Source of the DNA: Cenococcum geophilum 1.58 | Lineage: Eukaryota > Ascomycota > Dothideomycetes > Gloniales > Gloniaceae | Direction of reading: 5' to 3' | Length of the DNA: 64,000 bases | Assembly (NCBI GenBank): GCA_001692895.1 | Contig: KV748222.1 | Span: forward strand, 1-64,000 | In this document: one piece after another, positions 54,139-64,000 of the stretch | Position numbering within the stretch: position 1 is the stretch's first letter | Layout of the letters: every line of letters begins with the position of its first letter | Notes under the pieces: model-generated | Database searches by the model: none | What the model saw: the letters and a program-made list of their open reading frames with translations, nothing else | What the model was told of the DNA's origin: nothing | Program-made: the position numbers and the translations under genes

Positions 54139-57100
54139 TCAGACTATATGCAGCTCGAAACATCCAACTGATACTTCTTCAACAGCTCCCAGGGAGAGGT
54201 GGGAAAGAAGCTTACCAAGTACCCAACCCAAACCACTCGCCAGTCCCCCCGTCACTGCATTAGCAACCATATCTCTCTTTCTAACCCTCCCACTTTCCTC
54301 GCTACCTCCAATACTCCCAGCTTCACTTCCGAAGTCAGATGAGATGCGGGAACTTTCCAACCCCTCCCCAATACCAGTCTGTCCCCTACTCCCATCCCCA
54401 CTCCCATCGACTCCACTGATGCTTGCGCCCCGAAGCGGAAAAGCACTTCTCGAAAACGCGGCCGCAGCGCCCTTAGCTACATCAAACAGTCCCATGGGCG
54501 CCTCTTCCACGGCGCCCCTGCCGACTTCGCGACGAGGCTGCACCGCCACCGTTTCGTTTGTAAAAGCGCCCGGAAGCTTGCGGTCTGCTTGGTCATTGAA
54601 GCGTTGGTCAGCCTCAATCTCACGTGCAAGAACCGCTATCATTTCGGCTTCACACTGCTGCCACACATCCAATACTTCAGGTAAGTGAGACGATGGAGCG
54701 AGGAGCAGGGCTTGGGAGAGCAACTCCATTCTTTGTTCTAGCCTCCTCAATCCCGGCGGAGCGGATGAACCCGCGGAGGTATGTGACTCGGACAGGGAAG
54801 AAGACTGATGTCGGCCGGCAAGAAAAGCAGCACGCCAGGAAACATCGTCTTCATCTTCTCTCCCCTGTTGGCGGCGATGAGTGGAAAGCACTAGTACAGA
54901 GGGTCTGCGGCTCGAGGGCGAGGAAGTTGATGTGAGGTACACGGGACCGGGGGGGGGTGATAGACGGTTCACGACGTAAGAGTACGCAGTCTCGAAGTCA
55001 TCTTCAACAAGGGCAGCTTCAATGGCCATGCCGATGATACGGCGCTCTGCAGTGCTCTTTCGCTTTTCCAAATCGGCTGGGAATAGCTCTGTAGCTAGGT
55101 CCGAAGCTTCTTCAGATAGGCTATTGGGAGACGATATTACTAGGTTCTGGCCAATCGAAACGAGATCATCAAGATGAGTATAGCTTCTCGGGTTCTGGTC
55201 AAGTACTCTCTCAAGCAGGGATAGTGGATCGGCGCTGACACGAATGTTTACGGGCTGAAAGGGAACACCATGCTGAAGTGTTAGAGAGTAGAACGAGAGA
55301 GCATGTGTGGCGGAGAGAAGGGCTTTGCTGCGGCGGAAGGAAACAGACGTCGAGAAGTAGAGATCAAATGCGGAAATTCTATTGAGAAATTAGCACGGCA
55401 TAAAAATGCTCACATATAAAAAGTCGGTCCCATTTTGCTTAAGAAAGATTATTAGTGAGGATGACCTACATATCTGAAGCTTTCTTCATGCCACCCCTTG
55501 TTCGGTTTCCATTGCTAGCATTATCGTAGTGACGCATCGCCGATGCTAATACCACCTTTTCAATATCATTCATGGATAAATGATGCTGATACTCGGACGA
55601 TTGAAGATAAGTTCTGATAGTTAGGCTGTAATCTGTGAAGAAAATTCTATGTTAGAGTTTCTAGAAATCATATCACCCAGGAAACCCGAGCAAGCGTAAT
55701 CTTGCCAATAGGATTTATACAGAGTACAAGCGTGACTTACGATTGCCTTCCAAAAGGGCCCTGAGTATCTCACTCTCAAACAATTTTCTCTCAATCTTTC
55801 CAAATACCCCGAACCCATGGAATGTGGTCTCATTCATATCCGTTCCCCAGTTCCATAACCATGTTAGCCTACTTCGAATAAATTCCCATTGCTCATCACT
55901 CTTTCTTGGCCCTGTACCTAACGTATGCAGTATTTTTTGTAGCAGTGAGAACTGTTCATCGCCATCGCAGTGAAAACGAAGCTTCGCTACATTTCTAATG
56001 GAAGCAATATGATGTAAGCCTGCAAACAGATATGCGGAACAGACCAACATTTGGAGGATGCTAAAGGTCTGAGGCTCGGGTTTTGTGAGAGGATTATCGG
56101 GTTGCAGAAGGATTTCCAGCTGGAGAAAGGCAGTAGAGATTTCAGGGAAATTTGGCAACGAGAGGTCAATTTTTGGGAAAAGATCGATATTAGTCGTGAG
56201 ATCTGGCGGTGTTTCAAAATCCAGGAGGGTTGCTAATCGAACCAAAAGACTGTGAGCACCCTCAATCGTGGCTTGGGTGTCAGCGTCAACCGTATATACA
56301 CTGGCTAATGCCGATTGAGCATATCTTAGTTCGAGGGTGCGCTGGAGCTCCTCGCTGAGGTATTCATGCCCGTCCTCATAACCCCCTAAATCCACGTCTC
56401 CCGGGCCATCCCAATTCTCTATAGCACTAGTGACAAGTGGGAAGTTTTCCGGCGCAGTGCGTACAAGCCAAGCGAAAAGATACTCCCAGTCTTCTTTCGT
56501 GACTAGTTCATGGAGAGCAGCGGTATCACCCAGGCTGCCTCCCTGGCTACGTTCGTGTCCACCATCCGCAATTGACCGCTCCTGAGCTGTGTTTAACTTT
56601 CTCCTTTTCCTTTCATTATGCCCATACATCCATGGGCCTACTAGCCCTCTGATGTCTCGACCTATGGTATCTGTGTCGGTTTTGATGTCATGTTTCGACT
56701 GCTCGTGATTGGAGAGGAGAGTCTCAACAGCTCTCATCTCACTGAGCTGATCAAAGGCTTCCAGAGAGGGAATGGAGGTCCGCGGATAGTATTCATAACC
56801 AAGCCGGAGAAGAGGCAAGGCTGTCGATATGAACCAGGTTCTAAGATACTCAGATTGACTAAGAAAAGGCACAATGAGCTGGGGGACAAAGTTTAATAGG
56901 CCGGTCTCCTCGTCAATGCGATGCGCCCGATGAATAAGAAAGAGTGTAAGAGGGTCGTGTGGAGGATCAGGAGGGCATGACGGATGCGCCAATGGCAGGA
57001 GGTGCAGCTTGTGTAGTCTTTTACGAGCCTGTGCATCGGATAGTTCCTTCACGGGCGATACGTCGAGAGAGGCACTGTTCTCCCGCTCGCCCAAGTTTAC

Positions 57101-57313
57101 CCGAGTCGCAGATTCGTGGACGTAAGTAGTGTAGGAAGATGGTTCAACACTTTCGGGAAGGTAAGTAAGGATAATTCGAAGGGTGAGTTTGAGATCGAAG
57201 GCGTCCTGCCTGGAAGCTGTCAGTGTATGCAGTGCGGTGACGTTAGACTCGGTGGCATAATGGACAGCAAGCAAGACGCAGTGGGCAACCGATAGCTGTT
57301 GGGCTTCGGCCAT
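54139..57313 (-). CDS. SEC39: Sec39-domain protein, Dsl1 ER tethering complex
   Basis: Three exons, complement(54139-55378, 55470-55632, 55741-57313), give 991 residues; introns of 91 and 98 nt have GTAGGT...AATAG and GTAAGT...CACAG ends and keep frame. Sec39 is an alpha-solenoid subunit of the Dsl1 complex (NAG in animals), which tethers COPI vesicles to the ER with Dsl1 and Tip20. The sequence is helix-rich throughout with few charged loops. Family-conserved segments include VAHCVLLAVHYATESNV at the N-terminus and HYDNASNGNRTRGGMKKASD across exon 2, and RVRKRDMVANAVTGGLASGL near the C-terminus. A Ser/Pro-rich linker lies at about 735-790. The second exon is only 163 nt and is needed to keep the HYDNASNGNRTRGG motif. 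The adjacent CoA-transferase lies 291 bp upstream on the same strand. Confidence 0.88.
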
Positions 57314-57604
57314 GAGGGTTTAAAGCTTTCGGGTAGCTTCAGGGCATAAACACGGCCTTCATTGTAATGTATAGCTGAAGAAGAGGGGAAAGGGTATTGT
57401 TGCTTTCAAGCTCTATGTGCTACACAGCAGCTTCCTGGCTTCCCTCCACGTTTCTAGCCTCGCACAGGCCCTCCTACCAGCCACCATCAGCCACAGGCCC
57501 CAATTCCCACACATCTTACGGTAAAAGTACCAGTTATATTAACAAGACAGAGCACTACAAGCAAAGCCGTTCAGGACCTTAAATGCCTAGTGTTCATGTA
57601 CAGT

Positions 57605-59541
57605 TTACTCTACGAGCATTCCTTCGTCAACCTCCCAATCCTCCCAACTTGCCTGGTCGAATCCATTTGGCCTACTTGACCTCAAGAATCCAATCCAAGT
57701 CCCCTCAATATCCACAACCGGCTTAACAGCCTTGACAGAAGCACGGAATCCACGGCTATAGCATTCCTGCATGTGTCTATCCCCAAACAACTCAGGATGC
57801 ACCCTCCGCATCGTCTTCAGCGCCCTCTTCCCAACTTCATCTACAGAATCATGGTGCCTCAGCTCAAAGAACTCAGCATCATGCGCCTGCCTAAGCTGAG
57901 CCATCATCTCGGAGGAGTATAGACCGATATGGAGCAAATATATGTCGTACTGACACAATGACGTCGTGCCATAGTAACTCCCTCCATACTTTGCGCGCTT
58001 ATAGAGGCCTACAAGCGCTGCGATTGTGCCCATGCACCCAGTCCCATAGTCACTCATTGGAAATGGAGGTACGACAGGCTCATTCAGGCCCATACACAGC
58101 CCTTGATACCATGCTACCCCAGTCACACAGTCTGCAATCTGTTGCCAGCCAGGGCGCGAAGCCCATTCGCCAACGTGCCCGAAGCAATCTTCAGCAACGT
58201 AGACGATACCGCGTTGTCGGTGCTTGGTGAGTTCTACTATCTGCTTAGGGCCGTATCCAAGGCGCTCAAGCGACCCAGGGCGGTAGCCGTCCAGGATTAC
58301 GTCGGCGGACTGCAGTAGGTCCTCGAAGGTCTTACGATCCCGAGAATCACGTAGGTTAAGTTCTGCGGTGTGCTTTCCAAGATTGCCATCGACTTGAAAG
58401 AATGGGACATCGCTGAGGTTTGGGGAAGTAATCTTAATTACATCAGCGCCATATTCTGCAAGACCGCGACCGATTGCGGGGCCGGCGATGATGCGGCAAA
58501 GCTCCAGAGCACGAATACCAGACAGGATTTGTGGTTTTGGTGCTCTTGATGCGGTGCACGGAAACGGCGCTGGAGGGGAAATTGTCTCCAAGGTATCGAC
58601 TCTCCATGGGGGCTCTCGAATGAGATCTCGACCCTAATATAACGTCAGACCACAGCGTGAATATACACACACAGTTTTTCATGAGTTATTACGTGACTAG
58701 TTGCCTCGAACTCCTCCCATTTTAGGCATGTAACGCCTGCCTGCTTGACCTCTGCGTTCATCTCTTCCAACTCCTTGGCGCTGAACTGCTTCACATGATC
58801 CTCGATGAGCTTGATACATTGGTGGTAGTCCGTCATGTCCGGGCGAAACCCTTTCAGTCCGACCATGTTTAATGCGGTTGTAGCTTCTAGCGACCCATGC
58901 AGGTGAAAATATTCGCTAGGGTTCTTTGTTTCGTAGAGATTCGCTGAGAGCCTGCGATAGAGGATCATGCAGGTGAAAATATTCGCTAGGGTTCTTTGTT
59001 TCGTAGAGATTCGCTGAGAGCCTGCGATAGAGGATTGACTGAGCTTTGAGGAGATCGGTATCTTGAAGAGGATCAATTGATACTGGCGAGTATGTCTCGA
59101 GTATGCCTTACCCTTGAGTAGCGTCTTGACGTTGGGATGTGCCTTATTCATACCACCGACTGTCGCAAGATATGTAGAGAACAGGAAGGCCGATGCTCGT
59201 TCCCAATCCACAACCATCTTCCGCTTCCGGTCGCCGTAAGCAAGGTTTGCTATTCCCGCTGCCACTCCAGCCTCAACTGCCTTAAGAGCCGATATAGCTT
59301 CTGTTTGCTTGAAGGGACTTGGGAAGTACGGACTTCCCGTGTTAGCAGTAGTAAAGTCGACATTGGTGATGAGCGCATAACATTCCTGCGGTATCTGGCC
59401 TTTGGCGAGTCGGAGCAAGAGCTGTAGAGATTTCCGAGTCTCATCTAGCATCGAATAGCGGGGACCGTTGGTCCCATTAGTGCCAGTCATTCCATGATGG
59501 ATATTATGACGGTTATTCTCTGCTCCGCTAGAGGCGACCAT
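57605..59541 (-). pseudogene. CaiB/BaiF family III CoA-transferase, disrupted by 70-bp duplication
   Basis: Exons complement(57605-58633, 58693-59541), with a 59-nt intron (GTAATA...TATTAG) joining the halves. Family III transferases move CoA between carboxylic acids. The C-terminal half carries the family core (LSGIRALELCRIIAGPAIGR, GLAEYGADVIKI, ADVILDGYRPGSLERLGYG). Conservation also implies a 50-nt intron at 59062-59111 (GTAAGG...TTCAAG), turning KTLLK|DTDLLKAQSILYRR into the family sequence. A perfect 70-bp tandem duplication (58896-58965, 58966-59035) then shifts the frame and gives a TAG at 58915-58917. If that intron is retained, 50 + 70 = 120 nt restores the frame and yields a continuous 625-residue product with about 40 foreign residues. 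The gene is therefore broken as normally spliced, or expressed as an altered isoform, unless the duplication is an assembly artefact. Confidence 0.75.
58896..59035. repeat. Perfect 70-bp tandem duplication in CoA-transferase exon
   Basis: Copies 58896-58965 and 58966-59035 are identical, beginning CATGCAGGTGAAAATATTCG and ending CCTGCGATAGAGGAT. Lack of any difference implies a recent event or an assembly error. A length of 70 is not a multiple of three. Confidence 0.95.
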
Positions 59542-60162
59542 TACGTTCGAAACAGTCGGTCTTAGTCTTTCTTATCGAGGTAAAGCGTTAGACTCGGGCG
59601 AAGCAGAGAGGAGCGAGATATCAAAGCAATCAAGGGAATTCAGCATTGGGGGTAAAGCAATATTCTAATAAGCCGGAGGCCGCCTTGGGCGATATTCGTA
59701 GATTATATACATTGTCGGGGACTAGTACAGCGCTACCCGAATGCTGATCAGATGTGGAACTGGTAGGATGGGTACATGCGGGATGTAACCAGCGGGTAAA
59801 GCTGTCAGAAAGGTGTTTGGTGGAGACGAAGGTGGTGCATCTTCCGAGTACTTCCGACAACAACTTTGGAAAGCCACAACGAAGCCCAACGACAAGCTCC
59901 TCGCGCCGTCGACACACGGGCTGCATTCGCCCACTGCCAGCGAGACGAGGGGCCAACATTAGGCCAATATCAGGTGGATATCAGGCCAATATTAGATTCT
60001 GTACCACAGTAAACGAGGAATTCTTAGGCCCCGCGCAGCCTGACAGGCCGATTGCCAATCGCTCCCGCATCCGACGCTTACTGCTCCATCTCTCAATCGC
60101 CTACTGCCTGCATCCGAAGCTCGACCAAGACCCTCATCAAAACACCCATAGAGCTCTCGGCC
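59542..60162. promoter_or_regulatory. Divergent promoter, CoA-transferase / Zn2Cys6 regulator
   Basis: 621 bp between start codons of a metabolic enzyme gene and a Zn2Cys6 regulator. A short direct repeat GGCCAATATCAGG / GGATATCAGGCCAATAT (about 59952-59990) contains two CCAAT boxes and lies about 180 bp before the regulator start. Confidence 0.5.
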
Positions 60163-63100
60163 ATGACCCGACCGAAGGTTCCACCAGACCAAAGGCAGCG
60201 CACCGCTCAGGCTTGTGAGAGCTGCAAGCGAAGAAAGCAAAAGGCAAGTTGTTTCAGTCTTCGTTGGATCACCCAAGCTGCCAACCTGACAATTTTAATC
60301 CTCGTATTTGATATAACTAGAGCATTGGGGGATTTGCTTTCAAGCTTGCTAAAGGAATGCATCTACTGCAATGCCGTATGCTCCCGAATTGATTTAACCT
60401 CTACGGCAGAATGACCGTGTTTGTTTGCTTGATCCCTTTCCTCAATGCTTCCATGCTGTCTTGCGTTGTCCCATAATCGTAATAAGTTCTGCAATGCAAC
60501 ACTGCCGGAACTTCCGATAATATTCTTTTTCAGCCACATTGAACCTTCTGCGTGACCGCGAGTTTTGGCGGCAATTCCGAGCATACGAACTAACAGTATT
60601 CAAAAGTGTAATGGTCTGTGCCCATGTAATACCTGCGAAAAGGTAATCTTCTCATTCGTATTTCTCCCAGCCATCAAGACTTACGCATCGACTTTCAGCG
60701 CAAATTTACCTGCATTTATTCCGAGCGAGATGCAGCCTCACCATCTGAAGGCTCGTCTGCGAAGAAAAGAATGCTTGAGAACGGGGAAGCCGACCAAGAC
60801 CATGATTTTTCTCACGATGGAGATGGCTCTACAGCGGATACTCCATTCAATGAACACACCTCTCATTCGTCACACTCGCATCATGCTCCCATATCCCCCT
60901 CGCAACAAAATCGAGGAAGTTTTACAGCACCAGACGCCAACGTTCATCCCGAAGCAATGGGACTGAATCATGAAGATCCACGCAAGCCTGTGGATGAAGG
61001 TAATACTATGGAAGCTGCTGCAAGGTCACTGCAGCAATTTGCGGCTGGTCCGCCAACCGAAGAGCAGCCGACACTCATATCACGTGGCACTAGCCAAAGC
61101 GGACAGGATGAGGAGGCTGTCGTCTATACACAGACACGGATGCTCCAGGATCCCACTGGCAGGCTACGTAAGTCAAACTAATTCATATTTCGAATAGCTT
61201 TACGTTGGGGATTTGCCTTTTTAAGTTCCTACTATCTCTACATAAACCTCCCTCGAGGCTTTAGGGGCCTCCTGTCTAAAATAACTAACCAGCAACCCGG
61301 CAGTGTATGTCGGAGATTCAGCGACACTATCTTTTCTGCAGCTTTTGCGGATGATGGTAGAAAATGTCGCTGGACCATCAACTTTTACAAACGATCCGCA
61401 GAGGCACAAAATTGTAGAAGGACAATTCTCACTTCAGTCTAGCGTACGTCACACCCATCTACTGCCTAACAAAAGGACTGCAGTTGTTTTAGTGGATGCA
61501 TTTTTCATCAATACACATGGATTTCTCCAGGTTTTTGAACGGCAAATATTCCTTGGAGAACTGGAACGTTGTTACTCTGATCCACTCTCAACAGAGCCTT
61601 CATGGCTCTGCCTACTGAATCTTGTCTTTGCCATTGGACTTATGCTAGCTACGCCGCAGCCAGGAAGCAACGAATCGGTGACAATTGAGAAATTGCGAAG
61701 CGAGCGCCTTGACAGAGCGGAAGTTTTCTACCTCAACGCCAAGAGTCTCAACGATCCGATGACAGGGTTCGAGGATGCAGACTTCTGGTCTGTTCAGGCC
61801 TTACTGCTAATGTCCGTGTATATGTTAGCGAAATCAAAGAGAAACACGGCATTTGCATTGCTAGGGATGGCTGTCCGATCGGCGTATGCGCTTGGATTAC
61901 ATCGTGAGGAAACAATGGTGATCTTCAGTCCTGACGAGCAAGCTGCACGCCGAAACCTCTGGCGTTCACTCTTCGTCGTAGATCGGTTCCTCTCCTGCTC
62001 TCTAGGCCGGCCCACCGCCATATCTGAGGATGACTGCAGTGGCGATACTCTGCGCCCTCCTAACTCTCACGGCGATACTGACGCATTCGGTTTCAATGCC
62101 ACATTCCCTTCCACCTCTACATTCAACCAAACTAGCACCTTCGCCCTTGAAGCTGCTGTCCGTAGTTGTTCCGTCATAGGTAAAATCTTGAAACGTGTTT
62201 ACCAGCAGCGCAAAATCAGCACACGTCTTGCGCAAGAAATCGCTGATACCTGTAAGCTCTGGCCGAAAGCTCTAGCACCAAGCCTGCACTGGCGTCAAGC
62301 AGCCACCGCATCCCCTAGCCAGGGTATCGCGATTCTGCACGTCAACCTCTTTTACTGCCATTCCATCGTATTACTCACCCGGCCATTCTTCCTGTTTATC
62401 CTGAACGCAGAGGCGCAAAAAGATGTCACACAAAGCATGACCGGTGTACGCCCAGGTCGTAATCACAGCCGTATGGAGAAATTCAGTGAGGCTTGCGTGA
62501 TTGCATCAACACATACCATCGTACTTGTCCAAAACGCGTTCGAGGCAGGATACCTGCCGCGCCGCAACCCTACAGTGATCTACTTCCTCTTCGCTGCCAC
62601 ATTAGTCATCCTTGCCAACGAATTCACCTCCCTTTACACGAACCTAACGGAAGACCAATGCATCCTTAACGCGGTCGCAGTAATGGCATACTGTGCCGAG
62701 GGAGACCAGCAAGCAAGCCGCCTCCTTTACATCCTCAGCACATTCCGGGATGCTGTTGCCGCCCAACGTGCGCATAAAAATCGCAGCCACACGGGGATGA
62801 TGGGCATGGGCTCAATCACAGCACAGATGTACGCTACATCACAACAGCAACCTCATATTTCTAGTCCGCTGCACACGACACATCAGCCTCCGCTCCACCA
62901 AACGCCGGTCCACGTATACCCAGACTTACATTGTTCCCCATATTTAAATACCGACTACGCCACCCAAACTCGCCATGCCCCGTCTTCACACCCAGACCAC
63001 ATTCAAAACCCTGCGCAACCCTCCGCCCCTATCAGATCTCCACATTCTACGGCCGGCAATCCCCCGGACCTAGCCTTCAACCCCACCTTCTCGCGCCCCA

Positions 63101-63372
63101 TTTCCCTCAGCAATGTCCTCGACCTCTCGGCCCTCGACGCCGCGCGGGCTCCCAGCCTGCACTCGGAAGAGAGCAGCGGGCCGGACGAGGACATTGATTT
63201 CGACGCCCTCTGGGCCTGGCCGAGCAGTACGCCGGCGCTCGGGAGCCCGCGCTTCGGCGCCGATGCCGCGGCCGGCGTGCAGGGCGCTAGCGAGTCGGCC
63301 GTGCCCCTCTTCGCTGTCATCAGCGGGAATGAGAGGCCGAGGGGGAAGACTAGTGGTGATGTAACGAGCTAA
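60163..63372 (+). CDS. Zn2Cys6 transcription factor with fungal-specific TF domain
   Basis: Four exons (60163-60243, 60607-60642, 60699-61167, 61304-63372) give 884 residues. The zinc cluster is split over three exons: ACESCKRRKQK | CNGLCPCNTCEK | RKFTC, giving the exact spacing C-x2-C-x6-C-x5-C-x2-C-x6-C (residues 18-45). Intron 1 (363 nt) is GC-AG with the ideal donor AAG|GCAAGT. Introns 2 (56 nt) and 3 (136 nt) are GT-AG. The fungal_trans domain follows in exon 4, with YVGDSATLSFLQLLRMM, then VLVDAFFINTHGFLQVF, and the signature YALGLHREE ... RRNLWRSLFVVDRF. The C-terminal 200 residues are His/Gln/Pro/Ser-rich and end acidic, a likely activation region. The regulator is divergent from the CoA-transferase, so that gene is the first candidate target; this is inference. 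The true targets and inducer are unknown. Confidence 0.9.
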
Positions 63373-64000
63373 AGTTTCGGGTTTGATATGGACCCTTCGG
63401 TATTTAGGCTGGGGTTTATGTATGGTATGAGTATGGATGGGCATTTTGGTTCGAGAATGGATAAACCCGAGAAGGGTTTTGGGAGGTTTGGGATTAGTTA
63501 AGCTGGACAAGGGAAAGGTGGGTGTACGTAAGCAGTAAATAGGTGGGCCAATACCTGTGTAAAATATTTATAGGCGTGCTAGTAAACAAAAATAAACCCC
63601 CCACTCGCCAAGGAGGACACATCGATTCTTCATGATGCACGTATTTGTGTTCCTCCCGAGATGAATTAGGTCAGGAAACTAATATATTGAGCGGACTCGA
63701 TGTAACAGAATAGACATAGTAGCAGGTCCAGGTGCTAATGATGTGGCCCATTTACCTCTCTTCTCGCCCTAACGCCGTAGAACGTAAATATAGGAGTGAA
63801 CCACAAAGAAGAAGCCGCTTGCAAGGAGGGGATATCTATATCTTCGTTCATTTCCATCGGTCAAATCATTCAATAGTCAAATCATGCAATACTATACCAT
63901 GCTAACAGGAGTCTTACGAAATGATGCCCATGCAAATAAAATCGCTAGAACACACAAAAATCGACAAATATACCGCAGCCTCTGGCTCCTTCATTTCGGA
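63373..64000. other. Intergenic 3' flank of the Zn2Cys6 gene
   Basis: Contains the 3' untranslated region and AT-leaning DNA to the window end. No gene or repeat recognised. Confidence 0.45.

Overview
The window looks like nuclear DNA of a filamentous ascomycete (Pezizomycotina). The protein genes have 50-100 nt introns with fungal splice signals. One gene is a Zn2Cys6 / fungal-specific transcription factor. The repeats are chromoviruses, a copia element, a Tad1-type LINE, pogo and hAT MITEs. Nearly all long repeats carry C-to-T / G-to-A decay that turns Gln and Trp codons into TAA/TAG, as repeat-induced point mutation (RIP) does. A nuclear gene for ATP synthase subunit 8, normally mitochondrial, points to a lineage that moved atp8 to the nucleus (reported for Pleosporales such as Phaeosphaeria nodorum); the exact taxon is not settled by this sequence. 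Layout: 1-11.2 kb is a decayed repeat island: unclassified AT-rich DNA, a gypsy chromovirus (about 2.16-10.4 kb) split in its protease by a pol-less LTR element (2305-5822, TSD ACTTA), then a CENP-B/pogo transposase relic. 13.3-22.0 kb is gene-bearing: a membrane-anchored aspartic-protease-like protein lacking both catalytic motifs, an ALKBH6-type dioxygenase, an F-box/LRR protein ending in a CaaX box, and a DUF1772 membrane protein. 22.5-47.3 kb is a second, nested island: an Ala/Pro-coding low-complexity tract, then a minus-strand LINE (about 23.4-46.5 kb) opened by a gypsy chromovirus (26262-41000, TSD ATAAT), itself opened by a copia element (33143-39397, TSD GTTAT); the LINE is opened again by another pol-less LTR element (42576-45470, TSD CTAGC). 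A perfect 60-bp-armed palindrome and a pogo-derived MITE close the island. 47.8-64 kb is gene-bearing: the mitochondrial m-AAA protease Yta12 and nuclear ATP8 share a 353-bp divergent promoter; after three MITEs come Sec39 (Dsl1 tether), a family III CoA-transferase damaged by a 70-bp tandem duplication, and, divergently from it, the Zn2Cys6 regulator. The most unusual signal is in the two pol-less LTR elements: tandem short hairpins whose 12-nt core (about GCCGATACGCCT) is conserved while the flanking 4-7 nt arms differ from unit to unit yet stay complementary. Transversions in the arms are compensated, which neither RIP nor coding constraint explains. Exon coordinates below were derived by hand from splice signals, phase and family conservation.
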